A DNA stretch of 64,000 nucleotides from Streptomyces sp. NBC_01476 (GCF_036227265.1 NZ_CP109446.1:3233001-3297000), one strand, 5' to 3'; shown: positions 18,207 to 26,868, counted from the stretch's first letter. Made by a program: numbers and translations. The notes: generated from the sequence alone by a model not told the origin.

Positions 18207-18852
18207 GGTCACACGGTGGGGCCGGGGCGTTGGTGCGGTTGGTGCGGTTGGCGCCGTTGGTGCCGTTGGTGCCGTTAGTGCCCCAGCGGAAGGTGGTCAT
18301 CATCGCGTCGAAGAGGTCCACCACGGCGCGGGTGAAGGCGCTCTCGGGGTTCCCGTCCCCCGCGGTGGAGAAGCTCACGGTGAGCCAGTGGGGGTGGGCC
18401 CGCTCTCCGGGGACGGGCAGGACGTAGTCGACGTGCCGCGAGGGGGCGTCGTACGGCTCTTGCGAGGGTGCCCGTACGTACTCCCGCCGCACGGCTTTCG
18501 TCCCGGCGACGTCCCGCACGGTTCCCTCGCTCTCCCCGGCCTCTTCGGCCCCTTCGGCCTCCGCCACGACGAAGGACGCGGCCAGCGGGGTGCCGCCGCG
18601 GCGGGCGGCCACGGGGACGTACAGATCCAGCCCCCCGGCCCGCCGCGCCTCGTCGGCCAGCTTCTCCACCCGCCGCCGCACGTGCAGGCGGTACGCCATC
18701 GCCCTGTCCCGCGGCACGTCCGCCGGAATCCGCTCGACCCTCCGGAACACCTGCGCGTCGAGCGTTTCATGTGTCCCGTGCCGCAGCGGAACCCGCACCC
18801 ACCCGGGCGGAAGCAGCAGGCTGTACGTGGTGGGAGTGCGGGTCGTTGTCAC
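18145..18852 (-). CDS. approximately 235-residue accessory protein of WXG100 cassette A
   Basis: 235 residues from a GTG that overlaps the preceding stop (GTGA). It begins with TYSLLLPPGWVRVPL, a pattern seen at the start of many actinobacterial accessory proteins of secretion loci. A mixed alpha/beta body includes ASFVVAEAEG and HWLTVSFSTAGDGNPESAF, leading to a final helix VVDLFDAMMTTFRW. The tail has an Asn-Gly-Thr repeat from a 9-bp tandem repeat and a Pro-rich end that runs antisense to the ABC permease. No signal peptide or catalytic motif. Order of elements and size parallel the protein at 38552-39265. Function unknown; possibly immunity, chaperone or secretion accessory. Confidence 0.7.
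   Translation of the reverse strand: MTTTRTPTTYSLLLPPGWVRVPLRHGTHETLDAQVFRRVERIPADVPRDRAMAYRLHVRRRVEKLADEARRAGGLDLYVPVAARRGGTPLAASFVVAEAEGAEEAGESEGTVRDVAGTKAVRREYVRAPSQEPYDAPSRHVDYVLPVPGERAHPHWLTVSFSTAGDGNPESAFTRAVVDLFDAMMTTFRWGTNGTNGTNGANRTNRTNAPAPPCDLTPSRPPPVSPATGPAASAR
18228..18281. repeat. six 9-bp tandem units in the cassette A accessory gene
   Basis: Six imperfect copies of CGTTGGTGC on the plus strand. On the minus strand they encode the TNG/TNR triplet repeat near the C-terminus of the 235-residue protein. The period is a multiple of three, so copy-number change would keep the frame. Confidence 0.88.
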
Positions 18853-19244
18853 CGGGGCACCCCCGCGCTGCGCGCGGCCCGCCGCATCCGCCAACGGGCG
18901 AACGTCGCGATGAGGGGGGCGAGGAGGGGGATTGGGACGACAGCGGGAATCGCGGTGGTGGCGGCCGCAATCGTCGACAGCACTCCTCCGGACCAGATAT
19001 AGAACATCACGCCCGAGTCCCAACCCGTGCGGCGGCGAATGTCGTTCATGCCGAGCCAAACCAGCACCTGCCCGACGGCGGATAGGCCGAGCATCTCGGT
19101 GACGAAGGTGGACCTGCTCGGCGTCAGCAGGCGGGCTGTCAGACCGATGACGACGAAGCCAAACATAGGGAGAAAGGCCCCCCACCGAATCAGCTTGTCC
19201 CCGCGTGCGATGAGGCGGTCGTCTGTCAGCTCACTCGGAAACAC
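18849..19244 (-). CDS. small multi-pass membrane protein of WXG100 cassette A
   Basis: 131 residues from a GTG with a G-rich Shine-Dalgarno. Hydrophobic segments lie at about 20-40 (WGAFLPMFGFVVIGLTARLL), 48-66 and 82-115, so three or four membrane helices are likely, with a basic C-terminal tail. Codons such as ATT, TTT, CCT and GCA are more frequent than in neighbours, which suggests later acquisition. It sits between the large WXG-like protein and the 235-residue protein and overlaps the latter by four bases. An immunity role for the large protein is a reasonable guess; nothing in the sequence proves it. Confidence 0.65.
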   Translation of the reverse strand: MFPSELTDDRLIARGDKLIRWGAFLPMFGFVVIGLTARLLTPSRSTFVTEMLGLSAVGQVLVWLGMNDIRRRTGWDSGVMFYIWSGGVLSTIAAATTAIPAVVPIPLLAPLIATFARWRMRRAARSAGVPR

Positions 19245-19290
19245 GTGACCCCCAGCTGGCGCTCCAGACTGCGCAGCCCGACGACAAAGG

Positions 19291-20580
19291 TCACCATTGG
19301 CTGCCCACCTCCCTCACGTATCGATTCTTGGCATCCCCGTAGCGGCCGTAGGAGGTCTTCCATGGGAAGAGGTCACTGCTACCTGCGCCCTTATCCGCGG
19401 CATCCAGCGCCGTAGCCGCGATCCACGTGCCCTGAAAGACACGTTTGTGACCCTCCGCGCCCACGCTCGCTCGCTGGACCTCCGGGCTGTCGGGGTATGC
19501 CGCCCGCAAACGAAGAACGTCCTTGTGGAGGTTCGCCGTCTCGCGTTCGCCGCCCACTACCGCGGCCTCCCAGCGGGACGCCTCGGGGAGGGGGACGGCC
19601 GCCTCCGCCGCGAAGGCCGCGTTCGCGGCGCGACGGGTGGCCGCGCGGGCGATGTTGCGGTTGTGGCGGGCCATGGCCCGCTCCGCCCGGGTGGCGCCGC
19701 GACGGTTGACCACCGCGGAGGCGCGATCGCGCAGCGCCCGGGTCGCGCGAGCCGACGCCTCGGCCGCCCGCTCCTGCGCGGCGAGTTCGGCCGCGAGCTT
19801 CGTGGCGTCGCGGACGTTCCGCAGGCTGGTGAGCGCGGCGGCGCCCACCCGCATGGTGAGGAGGCCGAAGAGGTCCATGGTGATGTCGGCCCAGGAGCCG
19901 TCACCGGCCGAGGCGAGCAGGAGGTGGCCGGCGAGGACGCCGAAGGTGAGCCAGACGGCGAGGCCGGCCACCCAGCCCGCCGGGGTCATGGTGATCGCCG
20001 CGATGGCGATACCGGTGGCGACCCAGCTCATCACGTCCACGACGAACGAGATCACGCCCTGGCAGGAGTCGATCGCGTCCTTGCACCGGTCCCACCAGCT
20101 GTCCTTGATGGTGTCGTCGATCTCGTGGCGGAGCCGGGAGGCGTAGTGGGCGGCGCGGTGGTCGCGTTGGGCGGTGATCTTCGCCAGCGAGGTGCGCTGG
20201 GCGGTGGTGTCCTCGGGGGCCGCGTCGCGCGCGATCAGCAGGATGCGGCCCGCTTCCGTCTGGAAACCCTCCAACTCGTCTGCCCAGTGGGTCAGTTCAC
20301 CTTGGACGCGTTCGTAGCGCTCGGCGGTCTCCCGCAGCCGTACCTCCAGCTCGCGTGCGCCGTCGCGGAGGGCGTCGGCGTAACGGCCCTTGAGGCCCCG
20401 GCCGCCGGTGATCGTCCGCAGGTCACTGGCCTCGGTCCTGAGCATGGCGGCGACGTGTTTGAGGTGCTCGACCTCTTCGAGGATCGCGCCGGGGTCGCCG
20501 GGGACCGGGTCACCGTCCGCGAGGGGATGCCAGTCGCGCGGTCGGGCGCGTTGCCCGGCCGCGGTCCGTACGGTGCTCAA
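19291..20580 (-). CDS. large WXG/LXG-like protein of cassette A (putative type VII substrate)
   Basis: 429 residues. The N-terminal ~150 are helical and coiled-coil-like (EEVEHLKHVAAMLRTEAS, LRETAERYERVQGELTHWAD). A central hydrophobic region (about 178-235: VISFVVDVMSWVATGIAIAA, WVAGLAVWLTFGVLAGHLLL) is followed by an Ala/Arg-rich helical stretch and a C-terminal tail with less GC-biased codons. Its ATG overlaps the stop of the 91-residue partner (ATGA). A small helical partner upstream plus a long protein with a WXG-like N-terminus is the arrangement of LXG-type type VII effectors. No toxin motif is recognised at the C-terminus. Confidence 0.7.
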   Translation of the reverse strand: MSTVRTAAGQRARPRDWHPLADGDPVPGDPGAILEEVEHLKHVAAMLRTEASDLRTITGGRGLKGRYADALRDGARELEVRLRETAERYERVQGELTHWADELEGFQTEAGRILLIARDAAPEDTTAQRTSLAKITAQRDHRAAHYASRLRHEIDDTIKDSWWDRCKDAIDSCQGVISFVVDVMSWVATGIAIAAITMTPAGWVAGLAVWLTFGVLAGHLLLASAGDGSWADITMDLFGLLTMRVGAAALTSLRNVRDATKLAAELAAQERAAEASARATRALRDRASAVVNRRGATRAERAMARHNRNIARAATRRAANAAFAAEAAVPLPEASRWEAAVVGGERETANLHKDVLRLRAAYPDSPEVQRASVGAEGHKRVFQGTWIAATALDAADKGAGSSDLFPWKTSYGRYGDAKNRYVREVGSQW

Positions 20581-20852
20581 CTCGCCCGCGCCAGACGCTG
20601 GTCGGTCTGCCGGAAGGTGTCCCGGGCAGAACCGACGAGGCCGCCCACCGACTCGATCCGGGTGAGCAGCTTCTGGCGGTAGGAAGACCAGTTGTCCACG
20701 AAGTCGCCCATCGCGCCGGCGACCGCGCCCGATCCCCAGGCGTCGTGCAGCTCGTCCCGGTGCGCGGCGACTTCACGGAACTCGCCGTACAGCCTGCTCA
20801 ACAGCCGTTCCGCGTCGGCCAGTACCTCGTCCGTCACCTGAAGGTCGGCCAT
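20577..20852 (-). CDS. WXG100-like small helical protein of cassette A
   Basis: 91 residues, two predicted helices with a turn at HDAWGSGAVAGAMGDF (W-G-S-G in place of W-x-G), then YRQKLLTRIESVGGLVGSAR. Size and turn fit the WXG100/EsxA superfamily, whose members pair as helical hairpins and are exported by EccC/EssC ATPases. GGAGG is well placed before the ATG. It overlaps the large protein gene by four bases and is probably its secretion partner or chaperone. Confidence 0.75.
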   Translation of the reverse strand: MADLQVTDEVLADAERLLSRLYGEFREVAAHRDELHDAWGSGAVAGAMGDFVDNWSSYRQKLLTRIESVGGLVGSARDTFRQTDQRLARAS

Positions 20853-21023
20853 CGCCGCACCTCCTGGCCCTGCTGTGTTCCGTTCTCTGCAGCCACGACC
20901 TCACAACGGTCCGGATCCGCCCCGAGGTTACGGCCGCGTCGGCATATGCCAGCCCATCGGGTAGTCCGAGCCGGGTGCCCGGCGCGGCGCCGACCGCCCG
21001 GTATCAGCCGCGCCCGGCGCCGG

Positions 21024-24008
21024 TCAGTTGGCGATGTCGCCCCGCCAGGCCGGGAGGAGTTCGTCGAGCAGGGCCTCCACCCGGGGCGGGAGGCCGCGGC
21101 CGGGGCCGCTGACGGCGTGGCTGCGGGCGATGAGGGAGTCGGCCGCCGTCTTCAGCCGGGCCGGGTCGCCGGTGGCGTTGGTGGCGCGGAGGAGTTCGAG
21201 CCAGAGGCGTTCGTCGTTGGGCGACACCGTGAGGCCGGTCTCGATGGCGGCCACCGCGGCCTTGGGCTTTCCCGCGTCGAGGTGGAGTTCGCAGAGCGCG
21301 AGGGCGATCTCCGCGACGAGGACGGGGTGCTGGGCGTCGACTATCTCGTGACCGAGCCAGCCGTAACGGCCGGGCTCGCGGTCGGCGAGGAGCGTGCCGC
21401 GGGCCAGCGAGAGGGCGTCGGTGAGCAGCCGGCGGCGCTCGATGGGATCGCCGGCCGCCCGGCCCTCGGTGGCCTCGTGGTGGAGCGTCTGCAGGACGTC
21501 CCAGTCGGAGACGACGGAGGTGGCCAGCACGATCCGCCCGGTGTCGTCGAAGGTGAGGCGGGAGGCGCCGCCGGGGTCGGTGCCGAGCCAGTCGCGGAGG
21601 CGTTCGATCAGGGCGTCGCGCACGTCCTCGGTGACACCGCGCGGCCACAGGGCGGAGGCGAGGACCCGGGGGTGGACGCCTTCGCGGTGGAGGAGGAGCA
21701 GGGCGAGTGCTTCGTGGAGGAGGCGGCTGCGTTCTGCGGGGGGCGCGTCGATGCCGATGACCTCGAACGGGCCGAGCAGCCTGGCGTAGACGCCGGGGCG
21801 GCCCTGGTCGGTGAGGTCGACGAGGAAGGGCGGCGCGTCAGGACCGGGGCCGTGGTCACCGCCGGCGTCGGCGAACAGCCGCAGCACGGCCTGGTATTGG
21901 GCCGCGGGCAGCAGCTGGGCCTCCAGGTCGAGGCCGAGCAGCGGGGCCAGCAGGCGGCCCGCGGAGGTGACTTCGAGCTCCCAGGCGGCGCCCGGCAGGT
22001 CACCGCGGCTGGTGGCGACCAGGTAGCCGATGCCCAGCCGGCCCGCGTCGGCGGCGAGTTCGGCCAGGCGCTCGGCCTCCTCGTCGGTGGGCTCGGCGGC
22101 GAGCAGGACCAGGTGCGGGGCCCACTGGGTGTGCTGGGCGCGGCCGGTACGGCCGGTGAGGACGCTGTCCTGGCCGGCGGTCCGCAGCGCGCCGGCGCGC
22201 TGGGCGGTCTCCGCGGTCATGGTCTCGATCACCTCGGGCACATCGGCGAGGTGCCGTACCCGGGCGGGCGCGAGCGCGGTGAGGTCCTCGGCGAAGCCGA
22301 CCAGGGTGACCGTCATCCGGTCCGACCAGCCGTTGGTGGCCAGCTCCGAGGCCACGGAGGCGAGTACGGCCTCGCGGTCGGCGGCGGGGCCGGCCAGCGA
22401 CACGATGCCGGGCACCGCTTCGAGGTTGAGCAGCAGCCGGGCCCCGTCGAGGGTGCCGAGGGCGACCAGACCGGGGTACGGGGCCGCGGCGGACACATCG
22501 GTGTCGTCGGTGAGGTCGTCCCGGTCGAGGCGCCAGAACGTCTGGTCCTGGCCGAGCTGCCAGGGCGCCGGAGGGGTGCCCTCGGGCCAGGCGAGCTGGA
22601 GGTGCAGGGCGTCGGCGGTGAGCCAGGCGGCGTACACGGTGGGGAGCTTGCGGCCCTCCCCGTCGAGCCGGGCGGACAGCGCGCGCAGGGCGCGGTCGAG
22701 GAAGGCGACGGTGTCCGGGTCGGCGCCCACGCGCAGGGCGTCGGCGACGTCGGCCTGCGGGCCGGAGGGGGTGCGCGGGGTGCGCAGGCCGCCCGCGGTG
22801 ACCGACTGCCACAGCGCGGTACGGCGCCGCCGGCCGAGTGCGGCGAGCAGTCCTGCGGCCAGCAGCGGAGAGCCGATGAGCGCTTCGGAGAGGCCGAAGC
22901 CGAGGGAGGGCGAGGTCACGGCGGAGAAGGCGGCGGTGACCGTGGACCGGTGGGCGCCCCCGGTGTCCGTGGCGCTCTCGGTGCTCGTCGTGGCGTTCGC
23001 GGTGGTGGCCGCCGCCGCCTCGTGCCCGCCGGTGCCGCCCTGCCGCGCGCCGCCCTGGGCCGGCGCGGTGGTCTGCGCGGCGGTCTGGGCGGTGGCGTGC
23101 GCGCCTTCCGCGGCGGTGTCCTTGGCGCCGCCGTGCTGGGCGTACCGCTGGATGTCGGGTGCGGTGTGCGGGGCGGCGACCGGCATCTCCACGAGTTCGC
23201 CGCCGTGCGCGTCGGCGGGCATCTCCAGCACCCAGCCGGGCCGGATCAGGCTGGCCTGCGAGAGCCGTGAACCGTCCGGCTGCACACGGTCCTTGTTGAG
23301 TTCGAAGATCTCCTTGTAGCGGCGGCCGTCGCCGAGGTGGCGCTGGGAGATCTCCCACAGGGAGTCGTGGTGGCGGCCCTCGGGCGGGTTGATCCGGTAG
23401 AACTTGGTCGCCTTCTGGGCGGACTGCGCCTGCCCGGTGGCCGCGTGGGCGGTCTGCTGGTGCGGTACGGCGACGGCCGTCCGCTGCACCTGCTGCCCCG
23501 GGGTCTGCTGGGCGCTGACCGCGACGCCGGGCCTGGCCTGGCTCTCCACCGGGTGGTGCTGGCCGATCTGCGACAGGCCGGGGACCAGCCCCGCGGTGCT
23601 GACACCGACCAGCAGCAGTGCCGCGATCAGCTGCCGGGCCAGCAACTGGCTGGCACCGGAGGCCGGCACCCGGTGCGGCATGCCGACGCCGGAGACGGCG
23701 GCCTTCGCCTCCACCAGTACGCATGCGGTGAACTGCGCCCAGGCGAGCCAGACCACGACGGCCAGCGTGTTGACGAAAGTCTCCGAGGTGATCGGCTGCT
23801 GCACCAGGTCGGAGTCGAAGTGGTGCGGGAACGGCGAGCCGATGAAGTAGAGCAGCGCGCCGGGCACGCCGACCACCAGCACGGCGAGCGCCAGGAACGC
23901 GCCGAGAGCCCGTACCAGGTCGCCGAGCGTACGGCGCCTGCGCGGTGGCCCGGGGACCGCTCCACCGTGCTGCGCGCGGTTGGTTCCCGTGGCGGCGGTG
24001 CGTGCCAT
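21024..24008 (-). CDS. membrane protein with LysM-like and BTAD domains
   Basis: 994 residues. Three N-terminal membrane helices (about 30-58, 83-105, 128-146) are followed by a Gln-rich linker and a LysM-like module (about 208-268: SLWEISQRHLGDGRRYKEIF, then LIRPGWVLEMP). An Ala/Thr linker, another hydrophobic pair (about 360-385) and a ~330-residue region resembling a degenerate P-loop domain (PHLVLLAAEPTDEEAERLAE, IGYLVATSRG) come next. The C-terminal ~250 residues are a bacterial transcriptional activator domain (ARLLGPFEVIGIDA to LWLELLRATNATGD) with TPR-like helices but no obvious DNA-binding OmpR-type wing. It lies downstream of the Tad genes and upstream of cassette A on the same strand. 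Confidence 0.82.
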   Translation of the reverse strand: MARTAATGTNRAQHGGAVPGPPRRRRTLGDLVRALGAFLALAVLVVGVPGALLYFIGSPFPHHFDSDLVQQPITSETFVNTLAVVVWLAWAQFTACVLVEAKAAVSGVGMPHRVPASGASQLLARQLIAALLLVGVSTAGLVPGLSQIGQHHPVESQARPGVAVSAQQTPGQQVQRTAVAVPHQQTAHAATGQAQSAQKATKFYRINPPEGRHHDSLWEISQRHLGDGRRYKEIFELNKDRVQPDGSRLSQASLIRPGWVLEMPADAHGGELVEMPVAAPHTAPDIQRYAQHGGAKDTAAEGAHATAQTAAQTTAPAQGGARQGGTGGHEAAAATTANATTSTESATDTGGAHRSTVTAAFSAVTSPSLGFGLSEALIGSPLLAAGLLAALGRRRRTALWQSVTAGGLRTPRTPSGPQADVADALRVGADPDTVAFLDRALRALSARLDGEGRKLPTVYAAWLTADALHLQLAWPEGTPPAPWQLGQDQTFWRLDRDDLTDDTDVSAAAPYPGLVALGTLDGARLLLNLEAVPGIVSLAGPAADREAVLASVASELATNGWSDRMTVTLVGFAEDLTALAPARVRHLADVPEVIETMTAETAQRAGALRTAGQDSVLTGRTGRAQHTQWAPHLVLLAAEPTDEEAERLAELAADAGRLGIGYLVATSRGDLPGAAWELEVTSAGRLLAPLLGLDLEAQLLPAAQYQAVLRLFADAGGDHGPGPDAPPFLVDLTDQGRPGVYARLLGPFEVIGIDAPPAERSRLLHEALALLLLHREGVHPRVLASALWPRGVTEDVRDALIERLRDWLGTDPGGASRLTFDDTGRIVLATSVVSDWDVLQTLHHEATEGRAAGDPIERRRLLTDALSLARGTLLADREPGRYGWLGHEIVDAQHPVLVAEIALALCELHLDAGKPKAAVAAIETGLTVSPNDERLWLELLRATNATGDPARLKTAADSLIARSHAVSGPGRGLPPRVEALLDELLPAWRGDIAN

Positions 24009-24151
24009 GGCTGCTTCCTCTTCTTCCTCTTCTGCCTTCTGTACTGGCTGCTGGCTTGTAGGGGCTGGTCAGTGGCTCGTCGGGGCGGGGGCGGTTCCCG
24101 GTCGGCCCGGGGTCGGATGGGGCCGGATGGGGTCGGATGGGGGCCCGGGCG

Positions 24152-24637
24152 TCAGCCGCCGGGGCCGGTGACGGACTCGGCGGCGGCCGTACCGTGCACC
24201 ACCACGTCGTGGTCGTAGAAGAATCCGGTCAGCATCGGCTGGTACGTGAGCTGCACGGTCACCTCCACCCGGTCGGGTTCGGCCAGGGTGCAGTGCGAGG
24301 CGGCGACGTCGGCGGCGTCGAGGCCGGACTGCTGGGCGAAGTCCTGGACCCGGGCGTCGCAGTCCCCGGTGTTGATCACCGGCGGGGTGCCCGGGGGGGC
24401 GGTGCGCAGCTGCTCGATGTTGATGTCCTGGGCGGCGTACCGGGCCGCTTGCTCGGCGATGTCGGCGGCGCGTTCCCGTTTGGAGATCGACAGGCCGCCG
24501 TCGACCACGAAGGCGGCGAGGGCCATGAAGACGATGGCGAAGATGATGACGGCGGCGGCGCCGGAGCCGCGGTCGGCCAGCGGGAGTCCGCGCAGACGGC
24601 GGCGTACCGCCTCGAAGGGACCCCGGGCGGCCGTCAT
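24152..24637 (-). CDS. TadG/TadE-like pilus assembly protein
   Basis: 161 residues. After a basic N-terminus, DRGSGAAAVIIFAIVFMALA is a TadE/TadG-type prepilin-like segment: cleavable Gly, then a hydrophobic helix, although the usual Glu at +5 is missing. The extracytoplasmic part (about 50-161) has two Cys residues (TGDCDARV, SHCTLAEP). It should sit in the membrane as a minor pilin or assembly factor of the Tad pilus. Its start overlaps the previous stop (ATGA at 24634-24637). Confidence 0.8.
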   Translation of the reverse strand: MTAARGPFEAVRRRLRGLPLADRGSGAAAVIIFAIVFMALAAFVVDGGLSISKRERAADIAEQAARYAAQDINIEQLRTAPPGTPPVINTGDCDARVQDFAQQSGLDAADVAASHCTLAEPDRVEVTVQLTYQPMLTGFFYDHDVVVHGTAAAESVTGPGG

Positions 24638-25065
24638 CCGGCCACCGCCCGGCGGAAGGGGTCGATCGGCGAGGACGCCGTGGAGGTGAGGGTCTTCTTG
24701 ATGTTCAGGCCGAGGGAGCCGAGGCCGCGGATGTCGCAGGTGATCTCGATGGTGTAGATCGTGTCGGGCGCGAAGCCGGGGCTCGTCTGGTGCACCTGGA
24801 GGGTGCCGTCGACGCAGGTGCCGTCGAGGTCCGCCTGGGCGGCGGCGGTGGCCTGGGTGAGCGCCTGGCTCTGGCTGCGCTGGATGGAGCCCGCGCGGGC
24901 GGAGTCGCGGGCGGCGCTGTCCACCGCGCCGCGGCCGTCCACGAGTTGGCCGAACGCGACCAGCACCAGGACGAACAGGATGATCAGCGGGGCGAGCACG
25001 ACCACTTCGATGGTGGAGATGCCCCGGTCGCCGGCGCCGCGGCGGCCGGCTGTGCGCAGGTCCAT
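24634..25065 (-). CDS. TadE-like minor pilin
   Basis: About 143 residues from ATG 25065 (GTG 25077 would overlap the upstream stop by eight bases). DRGISTIEVVVLAPLIILFV shows the Gly-x4-Glu pattern of TadE/Flp-type prepilins, with Glu at +5 after the putative cleavage Gly, followed by one membrane helix and VDSAARDSARAG, typical of TadE. Two Cys (GTCVDGT, ITCDIRG) lie in the exported domain. It probably helps pilus assembly as a pseudopilin. Confidence 0.82.
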   Translation of the reverse strand: MDLRTAGRRGAGDRGISTIEVVVLAPLIILFVLVLVAFGQLVDGRGAVDSAARDSARAGSIQRSQSQALTQATAAAQADLDGTCVDGTLQVHQTSPGFAPDTIYTIEITCDIRGLGSLGLNIKKTLTSTASSPIDPFRRAVAG

Positions 25066-25069
25066 CGGA

Positions 25070-25624
25070 TCAGCCACCCCCCTCGCAGGTGGCGCGGGCG
25101 TTGCCGTTGTCCGCGACGAAGCACTCCACCGGGCCGCGGGACGACTCGTCCACCGTGAAGTGGAGGCCGGGGAAGACGGTGGGGACGTCGGCGGTGACCC
25201 GTACGCCGACCGTGAGCGGGCGCTCGTCGACGGTGGTGATGTGGCGGCCGTCCAGCAGGTTGGGGCCGAGCTGGTCGATGTAGTCGGCCGCGGTGCTGGT
25301 GGCCTTGCCGGCCCAGCCGCCGGGGTCCGCGTTGGCCTCGGCGCGGGCTTTGCGCGCGCCGGCCTGCGCGGCGGCCTGCGCCACGTGGTCGGCGAAGAAG
25401 AAGAGCCCGAACTGGACCGTGGCGAAGATCATGAAGAAGAGCACGGGGGTGAGGAAGACGAACTCGATCGAGGTCATACCCCGATCGCCACCGGGTCGCG
25501 CCCGCGCGCTTCCGGTCGCCCCCGTCTCCGCGACACCGCCCACGCCCACGCCGCTGTCGCCGTGTGCGGCGTCCAGTCTGCGGCGCAGGGCGTGGTGCAG
25601 CGCGTCGGTTCGTCGTCCTGTCAC
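25070..25624 (-). CDS. TadE-like minor pilin
   Basis: 184 residues. A ~48-residue hydrophilic leader precedes GDRGMTSIEFVFLTPVLFFM, a TadE signature with Gly and Glu at +5 and a Phe at +6. One membrane helix and DHVAQAAAQAGARKARAEA follow. The exported C-terminal domain has two Cys (PVECFVAD, RATCEGG). An internal start nearer the prepilin segment is possible because the leader is long for the family. It belongs to the Tad operon between flp and the next tadE-like gene. Confidence 0.82.
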   Translation of the reverse strand: MTGRRTDALHHALRRRLDAAHGDSGVGVGGVAETGATGSARARPGGDRGMTSIEFVFLTPVLFFMIFATVQFGLFFFADHVAQAAAQAGARKARAEANADPGGWAGKATSTAADYIDQLGPNLLDGRHITTVDERPLTVGVRVTADVPTVFPGLHFTVDESSRGPVECFVADNGNARATCEGGG

Positions 25625-25634
25625 GGTTCCGGCC

Positions 25635-25886
25635 TCAGCAGGTCTTGCTGTCCGTGGTGCCCGAGATGCAGTTGCCGACGTCCGTGGCCTTGCCCTTGAG
25701 CGCGCCGTTGATGATGACGGCGACCACGCCGACGACGGTGACGACCACCGCGGAGATGATCACCCACTCCACGGCGGACGCGCCACGGGAGAGGTCATCG
25801 GCGGAACGGACGCGTTCCACCCTGGCTTTGAGGTAGGTGAGCAGGAAATCGACAGCCGGATGGCTGAAGATGGACGGACGGTTCAT
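25635..25886 (-). CDS. flp: Flp-type pilin
   Basis: 83 residues. SRGASAVEWVIISAVVVTVV fits the Flp prepilin cleavage site G/xxxxE(Y), with Glu at +5 but Trp rather than Tyr at +6, followed by the hydrophobic assembly helix. The mature pilin would be only about 47 residues and ends with two Cys (GNCISG, KTC). It should be cleaved by a TadV/CpaA-type peptidase, none of which is encoded in this window, and polymerised by the TadA/B/C machine next door. This is the only Flp-like gene seen. Confidence 0.85.
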   Translation of the reverse strand: MNRPSIFSHPAVDFLLTYLKARVERVRSADDLSRGASAVEWVIISAVVVTVVGVVAVIINGALKGKATDVGNCISGTTDSKTC

Positions 25887-25959
25887 GGTTCAAGTCCTCT
25901 CGACTCGGCGCTCGGCGTTCGATGACAGTGGTGATCGACGGCGTGGTCTGCGCTGGTGC

Positions 25960-26868
25960 TCAGACCTGGAACACACGCATCGCCGCTGGGAAGATCAGGA
26001 AGACCAGGAAGCCCGCACAGAGCAGGAGTTGGGCAACCAGCATCGACTGGGACTTCTCGCCGGCCGCTCCTTCGATCTCGGAGAGTTCGCGGTGCCGCAT
26101 GGTCTCGGCGCGGGACGCGAGGGACTCACGGACCTTGGCGCCGTCGTCGGCCACCAGGCCGAGGGTGACGGAGAGGTCCTGGAGTTCCTCGATGCCAAGG
26201 TCCTCGCCGAGCCGCCCGAGCGCCACCCATTGGCTGGTTCCGGTGATACGCGCGTCGGCGAGGCAGTTGCGTATCCGCAGCAGGGCCCAGCCGTCGCTGA
26301 TCTCGGCGGCGGCCATCAGGGCCTCGGGCAGGCCGCGGCCGCCGGCCAGGTTCATGGAGACGAGGTCCAGGTAGGCGCCGATGACGCGGCGCAGGTCCTT
26401 GCGCTTGTCCACCGCGTCGCGGCGGACTTCGACGTCGGGCAGGACGAAGAAGACACCGCCGAAGATCAGCGCCATCCAGACCGGCACGACCGGGTTGCTG
26501 CCGAGGCCGAGCTGCCAGACCAGTGCGAAGAGGAACGGGCCGAGGATCAGGCCGGCCGCACCGAGGATGATCTTCGTGGCCAGGAAGCTCTCCCAACTGC
26601 GGTCGAGGACCGCCAGGTCGACGCGGAGCGACCGCTGCTCCCAGCCCTGCTGGAGGTAGAACTGGGCGACGCGCCGGCCGATCCGGCCCCTGAGGTCGGT
26701 GGGGGCCGGGGCGGCCGGTCCGCCGGCCGGGCCGGCCGCGCGGAGCGCGTCGATCTGCGCCACGGTGGAGACCGCGCTGCGGCGGACCGGCAGCAGGGCG
26801 CGGATCAGGGCGTAGACACCGAGGCCGACGGCGGCGCCGACCAGGCAGGTGAAGAGGATGTGGTTCAT
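25960..26868 (-). CDS. tadC: TadC pilus inner-membrane platform protein
   Basis: 302 residues, start ATG 26868 overlapping the tadB stop (ATGA). It has T2SS/GspF-like topology: an N-terminal membrane helix (HILFTCLVGAAVGLGVYALI), two central helices (about 105-145), a cytoplasmic helical GspF domain (KRKDLRRVIGAYLDLVSMNL, then GLPEALMAAAEISDGWALLR and ELQDLSVTLGLVADDGAKVR) and a last helix VAQLLLCAGFLVFLIFPAAM. With TadB it forms the membrane platform that couples TadA to pilin assembly. Confidence 0.9.
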   Translation of the reverse strand: MNHILFTCLVGAAVGLGVYALIRALLPVRRSAVSTVAQIDALRAAGPAGGPAAPAPTDLRGRIGRRVAQFYLQQGWEQRSLRVDLAVLDRSWESFLATKIILGAAGLILGPFLFALVWQLGLGSNPVVPVWMALIFGGVFFVLPDVEVRRDAVDKRKDLRRVIGAYLDLVSMNLAGGRGLPEALMAAAEISDGWALLRIRNCLADARITGTSQWVALGRLGEDLGIEELQDLSVTLGLVADDGAKVRESLASRAETMRHRELSEIEGAAGEKSQSMLVAQLLLCAGFLVFLIFPAAMRVFQV

